Source: JBBQRS01 sp038214535
GTDB lineage: Bacteria; Chloroflexota; Anaerolineae; CG2-30-64-16
DNA: 38,312 bases
Direction of reading: 5' to 3'
Assembly (NCBI GenBank): GCA_038214535.1
Contig: JBBQRS010000041.1
Location: 1 to 38,312, forward strand
The stretch's first letter is position 1. Every line of letters begins with the position of its first letter. Below are positions 15,097 through 23,427 of the stretch, piece by piece. Under the pieces are notes generated by a model, which was given only the letters and a program-made list of their open reading frames with translations, had not been told where the DNA came from and did no database searches. The translations under genes were made by a program, and so were the position numbers.

Positions 15097-16137
15097 ATGC
15101 CGGAAGACCTCAACGTGCTACAAGACCAGCCATTATTATCGGGAAAGCTGCCGCTGCCGTTGCTCGAAACGCTGTTGGGGCGGCTCACCCCCCACGATCC
15201 GCGCCTGCTGGTGGGGCCGCGCGCAGGCGAGGACGCGGCGGTGATTGATTTCGGCGAACGCTATCTGGTGGCGAAGACCGACCCGATTACCTTCGCCACG
15301 AACGAGATCGGCTGGTATGCCGTCAACGTCAACGCGAACGACGTGGCGGTGATGGGCGCCCGCCCGCGCTGGTTCCTGGCGACCGTGCTGCTGCCCGCCG
15401 GTCAGGCGACGGCGAGCATGGCGGAGAGCATCTTCGCGCAAATCCACGAAGCGTGTAACGCCCTGGAGATTAGCCTGGCGGGGGGACACACCGAGGTGAC
15501 GCTGAACCTCGACCGTCCCATCGTCTGCGGGACGATGCTGGGAGAGGCCACGCCGGAAGGCTTGATTACGAAGGCGGGCATCCGGGTAGGCGACGCGGTA
15601 CTGCTGGTGAAGTCCATCCCCATCGAGGGCACGGCGCTGATCGCCATCGAGCGCGAGGCGGAGCTGTTGCGGCGCGGATACACGCGCGAATTTCTTGCGC
15701 GGGCGCAGGGTTTTTTGCGTAACCCCGGCATCAGCGTGGTTGCGCCGGCGCTGTTGGCTGCCGAGACCGGCAAGGTCCACGCGATGCACGATCCTACCGA
15801 GGGCGGCGTGATCACCGGTCTGGTGGAGATTGCGCGGGGCGCGAACGCCGGGCTGGAGGTGGGCCTGGACGCCATCCCGATATTGCCCGAAGGTGAGGCG
15901 CTTTGCCGTGAGTTCGCGCTGGACCCGCTGGGGATTCTGGCGTCCGGCGCGATGCTGATGACCGTTGCGGCGGAGTCGGCGGATGAGATGGCGACCTATC
16001 TGGGCGACGCCGGGTATGCCACGTGCGTGATCGGGCGGGTGACGCCGCTCGAAGCCGGGTTGGTTGCGCTGCGGGGCGGCCGGCGCGTGGAGTGGCCCGT
16101 CTTCCCCGTGGACGAGATCACGCGGCTTTTCGCGTGA
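15097..16137 (+). CDS. AIR synthase-related protein (HypE/ThiL/PurM superfamily)
   Basis: A 346-residue two-domain ATP-binding protein of the PurM/HypE/ThiL/SelD fold. Seen: RAGEDAAVIDFG (42-53, the acidic Mg-ATP loop), KTDPITFATNEIGWYAVNVNANDVAVMGARPRW (60-92), AGGHTEVT, GTALIAIE and HDPTEGGVITGL. It is closest in style to HypE-like proteins, but the HypE C-terminal Cys tail (usually PRIC) is absent: the protein ends ITRLFA. No SelD Cys/Sec motif is present and no hydrogenase maturation genes are nearby, so it is not assigned as HypE or SelD. A lone paralogue with unknown substrate is the safest call. It is monocistronic, ending at a family A palindrome. No clear Shine-Dalgarno precedes the ATG. 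Confidence 0.82.
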   Translation: MPEDLNVLQDQPLLSGKLPLPLLETLLGRLTPHDPRLLVGPRAGEDAAVIDFGERYLVAKTDPITFATNEIGWYAVNVNANDVAVMGARPRWFLATVLLPAGQATASMAESIFAQIHEACNALEISLAGGHTEVTLNLDRPIVCGTMLGEATPEGLITKAGIRVGDAVLLVKSIPIEGTALIAIEREAELLRRGYTREFLARAQGFLRNPGISVVAPALLAAETGKVHAMHDPTEGGVITGLVEIARGANAGLEVGLDAIPILPEGEALCREFALDPLGILASGAMLMTVAAESADEMATYLGDAGYATCVIGRVTPLEAGLVALRGGRRVEWPVFPVDEITRLFA

Positions 16138-16140
16138 CGC

Positions 16141-16210
16141 CCCTTTGTAGTGGCGGCTTCAGCCGCTGTGGTGTGCGCACTTAAGCGGCTGAAGCCACCA
16201 CTACAAAGGG
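16141..16210. repeat. Family A palindrome, copy 3, between convergent genes
   Basis: The 27-nt left arm (16141-16167) and right arm (16184-16210) match at 26 positions around a 16-nt loop. The core GGCGGCTTCAGCCGC is shared with family A. It sits 3 nt after one stop codon and 3 nt before the convergent one, where a bidirectional terminator is expected. Confidence 0.88.
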
Positions 16211-16213
16211 GGG

Positions 16214-16960
16214 TTATTGCCGCCGCGGATCGTCCTCGCCGGCCTCTTCCGGGCCGCGGACCCGCTCCACAAAGAGCTTCAGCCCCTGTTCCCCCATCAA
16301 CACCATCACGGCGGGCCACGCCAGGAGCAGCAGGATCGCGACGACCACGCTGAGCACGCTCAGCAGCCCCGCGATAATCAGCAGGAAGAGCGAGAAGAAC
16401 GGATTGGCGAACGCGACGGCGATTGCCGTCTTCAACGCGGCGACGACCCCCGATTCCTTCAACCCGATCAAGACAGGATAGAGGTAGAGACAGATCGCCA
16501 ACCAGAAGACGATCAGCAGCGCCCAGAAGAGCGAGAAGGCCTGAAAGAACGGATTGGTGCGGTTGATGTAGAAGAGCAGGTTCAGGATCATCAGCGAGAG
16601 CACCACCATGGTGATGGCTGATAACGCCAGCGCCTGTTTCCAGTAGGTGCGAAAACCCTCGAAGAACATGCTGCGCTCGGCGTGGAGATCACGCGCGACG
16701 GGGCGCGCCACGTTCGCCAGCGCGGCAGTCGCGGGGCCGGCCGGGATCGCGAGCAGCGGCAACAACCAGAACGGATTGCCCGCGTCGAGCAGCGACAGCC
16801 CCTCGCGGCCGGCAAACCCGATGGCTGACCAGCTCAACGCCAGGGCCAGGCCCACGAAGAACCCGCCCAGGGCCCACCATAGCAGGCTGCACAGCAGCAT
16901 CAGGAACAGTTCGTTATAATAACTGACAATGGCTTTGAAAGTAACAACGACAGCGCGCAT
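16214..16960 (-). CDS. DUF624/YesL-like membrane protein
   Basis: A 248-residue membrane protein with about five to six hydrophobic segments (20-45, 62-82, 110-130, 142-165, 185-222). The pattern YYNELFLMLLCSLLWWALGG, then PAGPATAALANVARPVARDLHAE, FFEGFRTYWKQALAL, and a Leu/Ile-rich second half resembles the DUF624 (YesL) family, whose function is unknown; YesL is linked to carbohydrate-utilisation operons in Bacillus. The second of two adjacent ATGs (16960) is chosen because AAGGAG lies 6 nt upstream. It has an acidic, charged tail (EEAGEDDPRRQ). It is monocistronic or weakly linked to its neighbours. Confidence 0.65.
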   Translation of the reverse strand: MRAVVVTFKAIVSYYNELFLMLLCSLLWWALGGFFVGLALALSWSAIGFAGREGLSLLDAGNPFWLLPLLAIPAGPATAALANVARPVARDLHAERSMFFEGFRTYWKQALALSAITMVVLSLMILNLLFYINRTNPFFQAFSLFWALLIVFWLAICLYLYPVLIGLKESGVVAALKTAIAVAFANPFFSLFLLIIAGLLSVLSVVVAILLLLAWPAVMVLMGEQGLKLFVERVRGPEEAGEDDPRRQ

Positions 16961-16985
16961 CATTCGCTCCTTACGTCACACAAGC

Positions 16986-18020
16986 TTACCACGAACAGGC
17001 CAGTAAGGCCAACACAGCGGCCTGCACGGATCGGTTGCCCAGCAGGCAGGCGTGTGCGGTTTCCGGCATCTGATCCCATAACGACCGCGCCCCGGTCGCG
17101 CGGTTTTTCTGCCGCAGCGTCACCGCAACCTCTTTCTCTGTGGTGAAACCCTGGGCGACGCCCGCCAGCCCCATGAGATAGGCCGCGCTGGGCGTCGTGA
17201 CGGTCAGGTCGCCGAAGCTCACCACCTGATCGAACAAAGGCGGGCGATCCTTATCCCGTGCGACCTGCACGTGTACCCGAATATCGCCGTAGAACGAATG
17301 GCAGGCGACCCCGCGCGGGAGGGCGTCCGGCGCTCTTAATTCCGCCAACAACGGGCTGTCCGGGGCGATCTGCCGCAGGATGGGCGAATCGGTGAAGAGG
17401 ACGCGCTCCTGCGCATCGTCAGGCCCCGGCAGCAGCCCCGAGCGGGCTTCCATCTGAAGCCGGTTCATCGTCGCGTCCCATTCCCGGATGGCCGCGGACG
17501 GTACGTCCGGAGCCAGTCCTAACCCCTCCAGACTGCGGAGCACCCACCACGGCCAGGAGCGCCTCGGAAAGAGCCGGGTCACCTTCAGCAGGTCTATGCC
17601 GAGATGGGGCGTCCCGATGGTGACGACGCGCGCCACGTTGCCGCCGTAAACCGCGCCAAACTCATCCGGCGTGCGGCGGCTGAGATGGTAGGTCGCGATG
17701 ACGCCGCCCAGGCTGTGCCCGATCAGGGTCACTTGCGCCGGCCCGCCGCGCGCCGCGCTGTCGGCGCTCAAGCGCGCCAGGCTGCTGGCGGCGGCTTCCT
17801 CAGGCGTCAGGCCCACGCCGGACAGCCGCGCGGCAGTGACGCGCAGGTCGCCCCGATTATCATACGTGCCATCCGGGGCGACGCCATAGTGAAAGACGCG
17901 CACCAGGTCCGGATCGAGGTCGCCCTGCGCGATGAGGTTCTGCCGGAAGCCGCTGTCTATCCAGGTTCCCGGCACGCCGTTGAAGCCGTGAATCAGCATC
18001 ACCGGCGCCCGCCGCGTCAT
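16986..18020 (-). CDS. Alpha/beta hydrolase, lipase/PGAP1-like esterase
   Basis: A 344-residue predicted esterase or lipase without a signal peptide. Oxyanion/strand motif PVMLIHGFNGVPGTW (7-21) and nucleophile elbow LIGHSLGG with Ser103 are clear, followed by VVTIGTPHLG, as in lipases that cleave lipid or fatty-acyl esters. The C-terminal half contains the likely acidic and histidine residues, but I cannot assign them certainly. The ATG at 18020 overlaps the peptidase stop by 4 nt (ATGA), so the two are coupled; both may serve nutrient turnover. A GTG-type start further upstream lies inside the peptidase frame and is rejected. Confidence 0.8.
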   Translation of the reverse strand: MTRRAPVMLIHGFNGVPGTWIDSGFRQNLIAQGDLDPDLVRVFHYGVAPDGTYDNRGDLRVTAARLSGVGLTPEEAAASSLARLSADSAARGGPAQVTLIGHSLGGVIATYHLSRRTPDEFGAVYGGNVARVVTIGTPHLGIDLLKVTRLFPRRSWPWWVLRSLEGLGLAPDVPSAAIREWDATMNRLQMEARSGLLPGPDDAQERVLFTDSPILRQIAPDSPLLAELRAPDALPRGVACHSFYGDIRVHVQVARDKDRPPLFDQVVSFGDLTVTTPSAAYLMGLAGVAQGFTTEKEVAVTLRQKNRATGARSLWDQMPETAHACLLGNRSVQAAVLALLACSW

Positions 18021-19102
18021 GCCGTGACGGCCTCCAGCAACCAACGCGCCGAATTTGTCATGTCGGCAATGGCGATGTGCTCATGGGTGGTGTGTACGTC
18101 CGCCTGCCCGGTGCTGAGTACCGCGCACTGGATGCCGTGCTCGGCGAAGATGTTCGCGTCGGTGCCGCCGCCGCTGGCCTTGATGATGGGCGGGAAGCCC
18201 AGCCGTTCGGCGGCGCGGATCGCCGTCGCCACGACCGGCGTTTCGGGAGTGAGCGCATAAGAACTATAGGCCCGCTTGATCTTCAAGTCAACATGCGCGC
18301 CGTTGCGCTCCGCCGCGTCCTGAAACGCGTGGGCCATCGCGGCGGTCTGGGTTGCCAGCTTGAAGTCGTCGCGGCTGCGCGCCTCGCCGCGCACTTTCAC
18401 CTCGTCGGGCACGATGTTGGTGGCCGTGCCGCCTTCGATCACGCCGATGTTCGCGGTGGTCTCCGCGTCAATCCGGCCCAGCGGCATAGCTGCAATCGCC
18501 TCACTCGCCACGCGAATCGCGTTGATGCCCTTCTCCGGTTCGGCGCCGGCGTGCGCCTTCACGCCGTGGACGACGGCCTGTAACGAGTCCTGGCTGGGGG
18601 CGGAGGTGACGGTAATGCCGATCGGCCCGCCAGCGTCCATCACGTAGCCGCGCCGGGCGCGCAGTTGGCTCTTGTCGAGCAGGCGCGCGCCGAGCAGCCC
18701 GACCTCCTCGCTCACGCTCAGCACGACCTCCAGCGGCGGGTGTGCGATGCCGTCCTCCAGCAAGGTTTGCAGCACTTCAAGGATGACAGCGACGCCCGAC
18801 TTGTCGTCGCCGCCGAGGATGGTGGTCCCATCCGAATAGATCACGCCGTCGCGAATCTGCGGTTTGATGTCGACGTCAGTCCCCGCGGTGTCCATGTGCG
18901 CGCTGAGCATCAGCCAATCGGTCTGCGCGCCGACGCCGGGCCAGTGGGCCACCAGGTTATGATGTTCATCGCTTGTGACTTCGCCGCCGAGATCGGCCAA
19001 CCGCTTCGCCAGGTGCGCGCTGATGGCGGCCTCTTGCCCCGATGGGCTGTCAATCACGACCAGTTCGAGAAATGTGTTCACCAGACGTTCGGAATTAATC
19101 AA
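18017..19102 (-). CDS. M20-family metallopeptidase, PepT-like
   Basis: A 361-residue zinc aminopeptidase resembling peptidase T-like proteins that hydrolyse tri- or dipeptides in the cytoplasm. Co-catalytic metal site motifs: LSAHMDTAG (His69, Asp71), GGDDKSGVAV (Asp99 or Asp100), and VSEEVGLLGA (Glu132 catalytic, Glu133 metal). HAGAEPEKGINAI marks the dimerisation domain, and GGGTDANIF and THTTHEHI-like C-terminal motifs follow. The start is a TTG at 19102 behind GGAGGA (19112-19107), giving (M)INSERLVNTFLELVVIDSPSG, the usual family beginning; the longer frame runs into the family B repeat and is unlikely. It forms an operon with the downstream hydrolase. Confidence 0.88.
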   Translation of the reverse strand: MINSERLVNTFLELVVIDSPSGQEAAISAHLAKRLADLGGEVTSDEHHNLVAHWPGVGAQTDWLMLSAHMDTAGTDVDIKPQIRDGVIYSDGTTILGGDDKSGVAVILEVLQTLLEDGIAHPPLEVVLSVSEEVGLLGARLLDKSQLRARRGYVMDAGGPIGITVTSAPSQDSLQAVVHGVKAHAGAEPEKGINAIRVASEAIAAMPLGRIDAETTANIGVIEGGTATNIVPDEVKVRGEARSRDDFKLATQTAAMAHAFQDAAERNGAHVDLKIKRAYSSYALTPETPVVATAIRAAERLGFPPIIKASGGGTDANIFAEHGIQCAVLSTGQADVHTTHEHIAIADMTNSARWLLEAVTA

Positions 19103-19139
19103 CGTGTCCTCCAAAGATTCAGAATTCTCACGGTAGATT

Positions 19140-19199
19140 CGTAGCATAGCCCCTTGTGGGCGTTCACGACGGACGCCGCCCACAAGGGGTTATGCTACG
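19140..19199. repeat. Family B palindrome, copy 2 (near-perfect)
   Basis: Arms 19140-19162 and 19177-19199 pair over 23 nt with a single G-U wobble; they contain TAGCCCCTTGTGGGCG. The right arm covers the stop codon of the penicillin-acylase gene (19195-19197). The 14-nt loop carries GACGGACG-like sequence. It lies between two same-direction genes and may terminate the upstream operon. Confidence 0.87.
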
Positions 19200-21621
19200 G
19201 AATGGCGTCCAGGATTAAGTGCGCGAAGGCGTCGAGCTCGATGTCTGCGCGGTCATACAGCATGGGGTGATACTCTCCCGTGAACCACGCGTCCAACTGG
19301 TCTTCGTAGAATGGGCTGCCGGGTTGACCGGATTGCCCCGGCGCGAGGATGGCCCGGGCATGGCGCAGGTCGCCCAGGTCGGCCACAAACCGGTAGGGTG
19401 GGCCGACCGTGAAACCGGTTTGCGCGTCGCCGAAACGGTTGCCCGTAGCCCATACCGTATTGCCGTCGCCCCCAACGGGATACGGCCCCCGGTTCAAGAG
19501 CGTCGCGAATGGCTCGGCTACGCCGAGCGGATGGGCGAAGGTCACGGTGTGCAGCTCGCCCCACGACGGCGGCGCAGCGCCGAAGCGCGCGCGTAGATCA
19601 TCCAGAGCCGCGCGGAGCGCGCGTACCATGACCTCATCGCGCCCCTCGCCGTCCCCCAGATCATACCCGCGCGAAGCGGGTTGCGCCAACTGATGCTCCA
19701 GCCATTCTTGCGCGCGCTGGGCAAACAGGCTGCTTTCGGCCACCACCGGGGTTGGGCCGCGCCCCAGATAGCGCTCGGTCAGTGGGCCAAGTTCGTCGCC
19801 TAACATCATACGCGTCATGTGGACGGCGAAACTCGCGCAGACCGCCGCTTCGGCGCTGTCGGCGGTCAGGCGGCCGTCCCAGGCGCGCATGGCGGCAACG
19901 ACCGCGGCGATCTCCGCGTCCACCGGCGGGAGATCGGCTAATGCACCCGCGACGATGCGCGCCCAGGGGGAGACCTGATCGAACTGCATCGTTTGCATGT
20001 CGGTCACGTCCAGCCGGTCGCGCGCGATGATCAACTCCGTGATGCGCTGGGCGCGACTTCCCGTCGCGTATTCGTTGCTGATGAAATATGGATAATCATC
20101 GGCGATGATCCGGTTGTTTGCGGTGACGAGATAACCCTCCGGCGGGTTCAGGCGTTGCGGCAATGCGTCGAACGGGATGTAGCCCAGCCACTCGTATGCG
20201 CCCGTCCAGCCCGGCGTGGGCAGCCGGCCATCGCCCGCTGCGCGTATCGGCACGCGCCCCGCCAGATGATAGGCGATCTCGCCGCCCGTATCCGCATAGA
20301 CCACATTGACGGCAGGAGAGGTCCACTGCCGCAGCGCGTCCCTGAACTCCAGCCGCGTCCGCGCCCGGTTCATCGCGCGCAACGCTCCGAACATCATCTC
20401 CGGCTCGAAGGCGGTCCAGCGCAGAGAAAGGCTGTCTCCACCGCACAGCGCACCGGCGAGGGAGTCAATGATCGGCCCGTGGCGGGTGAGGATCACCTGC
20501 TCGGTCACCGGGGCTGTGCCGCGCACGCGAATCTCCTCTGCAACGATTTGCGCGGGTTCCCACCGATCTTCACATTCGTATTCGATGTCTCCGGCAGCGT
20601 TGGTTCTGAGATGTTCGATATAGGTGTCCTGCACATCCGCGAAGGACGCCGTGAAGCTCCAGGCGACGTGACCGTTGTGGCCGGAAACGACGCCGGGGAT
20701 GCCCGGCAGCGATATGCCTGTGACGTCCAACGGGTCATCCTCTGCACGCGCCGTCAGATGGTTCTCATACCAAATCGCCGGGGCCATCAGGGGCAGGTGC
20801 ATGTCTCCGGCCAGGAGCGGCGCGCCGGTCACCGACCGCCACGCGGCAACGGCCCAGTTATTGCTGCCGACGCCTTCATCGGTCCCCGGCCCGGTGAATG
20901 GCCGCGCGCCCGCCGCCAGCGCCTCGGCCCCTGCGCCAATCCCATCATACGCGACGCCTGCCGGGATGACGCACGGGCAGCGCGCCGGGTAGGGCGGTTC
21001 CAACTTGGCGGCGCGCTCAGCCCCTAACAGGTCTATCAGGCGCGCCCGCAGCAATTCGCTCTCCCAGTTACCCGCGAGGTTCCAGGCGAGCATCTTGGCC
21101 CAGACCAGGCTGTCGGCGGGCGTCCAGGGTTCCGGTTGATAACGCAGGATGGTGAACTCGATGGGGAGGCGGCCCTGCTGTATCCAGGCGTTGACCCCCG
21201 CGGCATAGGCTTCCATCTCCGCGCCGACTTCGACGGACATCCGGCGAGCTTCGATCTCCGCGATGCGCCGAAAGCCCAGGATGCGCAACCAGCGATCCGC
21301 CGCCAGGCCACGCGCGCCGACGATCTCGGCCAACCGGCCCGACGCCAGACGGCGCTGGAAATCCATTTGCCACAACCGATCTTGCGCGTGGACGTAGCCC
21401 TGCGCGAAGGACGCGTCAACGGCGGTGCGCGCATAGATGTGCGGCACGCCCCACCGGTCGCGGATCACCTCTACGGCGTCAAGTAGCCCCGGAACCTGGA
21501 CTCGACCGGAGATTTGCGGCAGCCTGCGCCGGCTCATGCGCGCCAACCAGGGCGCAACGTGCCGCGTGAGCGCCATGCCGACATTGGCCGCCCGCGCCGT
21601 GCTCTTCGCAGGGGTGACCAT
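19195..21621 (-). CDS. Penicillin acylase family protein (S45 Ntn-hydrolase)
   Basis: An 808-residue precursor expected to self-cleave into alpha and beta chains. The strand after the N-terminus, AVEVIRDRWGVPHIYA (49-64), and FAQGYVHAQDRLWQMDFQRR (72-91) are alpha-chain landmarks. The beta chain should begin at Ser253 in GVGSNNWAVA, the catalytic N-terminal Ser of S45 enzymes, followed by PLLAGDMHLPL and GVVSGHNGHVAWSFT. Family members hydrolyse N-acyl amides such as acyl-homoserine lactones, cyclic lipopeptides or beta-lactams; the natural substrate is unknown. Unlike most relatives there is no obvious signal peptide; the first 45 residues are Arg-rich with no long hydrophobic stretch. The start overlaps the recN stop by 1 nt. 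Confidence 0.87.
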   Translation of the reverse strand: MVTPAKSTARAANVGMALTRHVAPWLARMSRRRLPQISGRVQVPGLLDAVEVIRDRWGVPHIYARTAVDASFAQGYVHAQDRLWQMDFQRRLASGRLAEIVGARGLAADRWLRILGFRRIAEIEARRMSVEVGAEMEAYAAGVNAWIQQGRLPIEFTILRYQPEPWTPADSLVWAKMLAWNLAGNWESELLRARLIDLLGAERAAKLEPPYPARCPCVIPAGVAYDGIGAGAEALAAGARPFTGPGTDEGVGSNNWAVAAWRSVTGAPLLAGDMHLPLMAPAIWYENHLTARAEDDPLDVTGISLPGIPGVVSGHNGHVAWSFTASFADVQDTYIEHLRTNAAGDIEYECEDRWEPAQIVAEEIRVRGTAPVTEQVILTRHGPIIDSLAGALCGGDSLSLRWTAFEPEMMFGALRAMNRARTRLEFRDALRQWTSPAVNVVYADTGGEIAYHLAGRVPIRAAGDGRLPTPGWTGAYEWLGYIPFDALPQRLNPPEGYLVTANNRIIADDYPYFISNEYATGSRAQRITELIIARDRLDVTDMQTMQFDQVSPWARIVAGALADLPPVDAEIAAVVAAMRAWDGRLTADSAEAAVCASFAVHMTRMMLGDELGPLTERYLGRGPTPVVAESSLFAQRAQEWLEHQLAQPASRGYDLGDGEGRDEVMVRALRAALDDLRARFGAAPPSWGELHTVTFAHPLGVAEPFATLLNRGPYPVGGDGNTVWATGNRFGDAQTGFTVGPPYRFVADLGDLRHARAILAPGQSGQPGSPFYEDQLDAWFTGEYHPMLYDRADIELDAFAHLILDAIP

Positions 21622-23402
21622 TATGCCGCGTCCCGCTTGGCCCGCTCGATCTCGCCCATCATCTCCATCACGCTGGTGCGTCCGGCTGCCGACTCGGTGC
21701 CGATCATGCGCGCCAACTCGGCGATGCGCTCGTCGCCGGCCAATTCATGCACCGTTGTGATGGTGCGCTGTCCGGCAATCTGCTTGGTGACGTGGAAGTG
21801 CCGGTCGCCATACGCGGCGAGTTGGGGCAGATGGGTGATGCACAACACCTGATGCGGGGAGACCTCCGCGACGACCCCGGTGAGGCCCCACAGCTTGCGC
21901 CCCACGGTGCCGCCCACACGACCGCCGATGCCCTGGTCAATCTCGTCGAAGATCAGGGTCGGTGTCTCGTCGGCGCGGCCCAGCACGGCCTTGAGCGCCA
22001 GCATCAGGCGCGAGGTCTCGCCGCCTGATGCGACGCGGGCCAGCGGGCGCAGCGGCTCGCCGGGGTTGGCCGACACCAGGAAGGCGACGCGATCCAGCCC
22101 GTGCGCGTTGAACGCATAGCGCCCGCCGGTCTGCTCGGCCCCGGCCGCCGCGTCGTCGGCGACGATGGCGCCGGTTTCGTCAGGCTCCCAATGGATCTCC
22201 ACCGCAAAGTGGGCTTGCGCCATTTGCAGGTCGTTCAACTCGGTCTCGATGGCCGTCGCCATCGCTGCACCGGCGCGGCGGCGCGCGGCGGAAAGCTCGG
22301 CCCCCTGCGCGCCCACCTTCCGCAAGAGCCGCGCTTCCTCCGCCTCCAGCTCCTCGATGTGCTCTGCGGCGTGGCTGATGGTGTCCAGCTCTTCGGCGGC
22401 GCGCTCGCCATAGGCGATGATATCGTCAATGGTATCGCCGTATTTGCGTTGCAGCCCGTGAATCAGGTGCAGCCGCTCCTCGACCTGCTCTAACCGCCGT
22501 GGGTTGAACTCGATGCCCTCGCAGTAATCGTTCAGTTCGCGGGCAAGGTCGCTGATGACGGCGACCGCGCTGTCGAGTTGTTCGCTCAATGCCGCGGCGG
22601 CCCCGTCAATGCGCGCCAGCTTTGCCAGTGAGCCTTCGGCCATGCCCAGCGCGTCCAGCGCGCCCGCCCGCTCGTCCTCGCTGCCTTGTAACAGGGCCAG
22701 CGCCTCGGCCCCCAGGGCGGCGAGTTGTTCGGCGCTGCCCAGGCGGACGCGCTCCGTCTCAAGCTCGGCCATCTCGCCGGGGCGCAGGCGGGCCGTGGTG
22801 ATTTCTTCCACCTGATAGCTGAGCAGGTCAATCCGGCGCACGCGTTCCCGTTCGCCTTTGCGCAGGCTTTCCAGGTCACGGCGCACGCGGCGCAACTCTT
22901 GCACCAGGGCCGCCAGTTCCACCTGTTTCCCGTGCAGCCCGGCATAGCGGTCGAGCAAGCCGATGTGTTCCCGCTCGCGCAACAGGGAGAGATGCTCGCC
23001 CTGGCCGTGTACGTCAACCAGTAGGCTGCCCACTTCACCCAGCATGGCGACCGGCACTGAGCGCCCGTTGACGCGCGCAATCGAGCGCCCGTTGGCGCGT
23101 ACCTCGCGCGCCAACACGACCCAGTCGTGCTCGTCGCCTTCCAGCCCGCTCGCCTCAAGCAACGGGGCCAGCCGCTCGGCCACGACGGGGCTGACGCGGA
23201 ACGCGCCTTCCACTTCGGTGCGGTCGGCCCCGGCGCGCACCATCTCGGGCGAGGCGCGGTCGCCGAGTAACAGCCCGACGGCATCGATGATGATGGATTT
23301 GCCCGCGCCCGTTTCGCCCGTCAACACGTTGAAGCCAGGAGCGAAGTTCAAATCCAACGATTCGATGATTGCCAGATCACGGATGCGAAGTTCTGAGAGC
23401 AT
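21621..23402 (-). CDS. recN: DNA repair protein RecN
   Basis: A 593-residue SMC-like ATPase acting early in double-strand break repair. The N-terminal Walker A FNVLTGETGAGKSIIIDAV (24-42) and adjacent LLLGDRAS, a central coiled coil rich in Glu/Arg/Leu (about 160-390), and the C-terminal ABC signature ASGGETSRLMLALK and Walker B LIFDEIDQGIGG are all present. Full length. It starts 25 nt after the MFS gene and is directly followed by the acylase gene (TAATG overlap), so it is expressed from the same operon. nadK, a common recN neighbour in bacteria, lies about 2 kb upstream here. Confidence 0.95.
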   Translation of the reverse strand: MLSELRIRDLAIIESLDLNFAPGFNVLTGETGAGKSIIIDAVGLLLGDRASPEMVRAGADRTEVEGAFRVSPVVAERLAPLLEASGLEGDEHDWVVLAREVRANGRSIARVNGRSVPVAMLGEVGSLLVDVHGQGEHLSLLREREHIGLLDRYAGLHGKQVELAALVQELRRVRRDLESLRKGERERVRRIDLLSYQVEEITTARLRPGEMAELETERVRLGSAEQLAALGAEALALLQGSEDERAGALDALGMAEGSLAKLARIDGAAAALSEQLDSAVAVISDLARELNDYCEGIEFNPRRLEQVEERLHLIHGLQRKYGDTIDDIIAYGERAAEELDTISHAAEHIEELEAEEARLLRKVGAQGAELSAARRRAGAAMATAIETELNDLQMAQAHFAVEIHWEPDETGAIVADDAAAGAEQTGGRYAFNAHGLDRVAFLVSANPGEPLRPLARVASGGETSRLMLALKAVLGRADETPTLIFDEIDQGIGGRVGGTVGRKLWGLTGVVAEVSPHQVLCITHLPQLAAYGDRHFHVTKQIAGQRTITTVHELAGDERIAELARMIGTESAAGRTSVMEMMGEIERAKRDAA

Positions 23403-23427
23403 AACGAACCCGTTTTACCTCAAAATA

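Noticed and set aside
15097..16137. SelD (selenophosphate synthase) or HypE assignment
   Set aside because: No Cys/Sec motif of SelD and no C-terminal Cys tail of HypE; only the shared PurM fold is supported.
23403..23427. A separate promoter for recN
   Set aside because: Only 25 nt separate it from the MFS stop, with no clear -35/-10 pair; operon expression is simpler.
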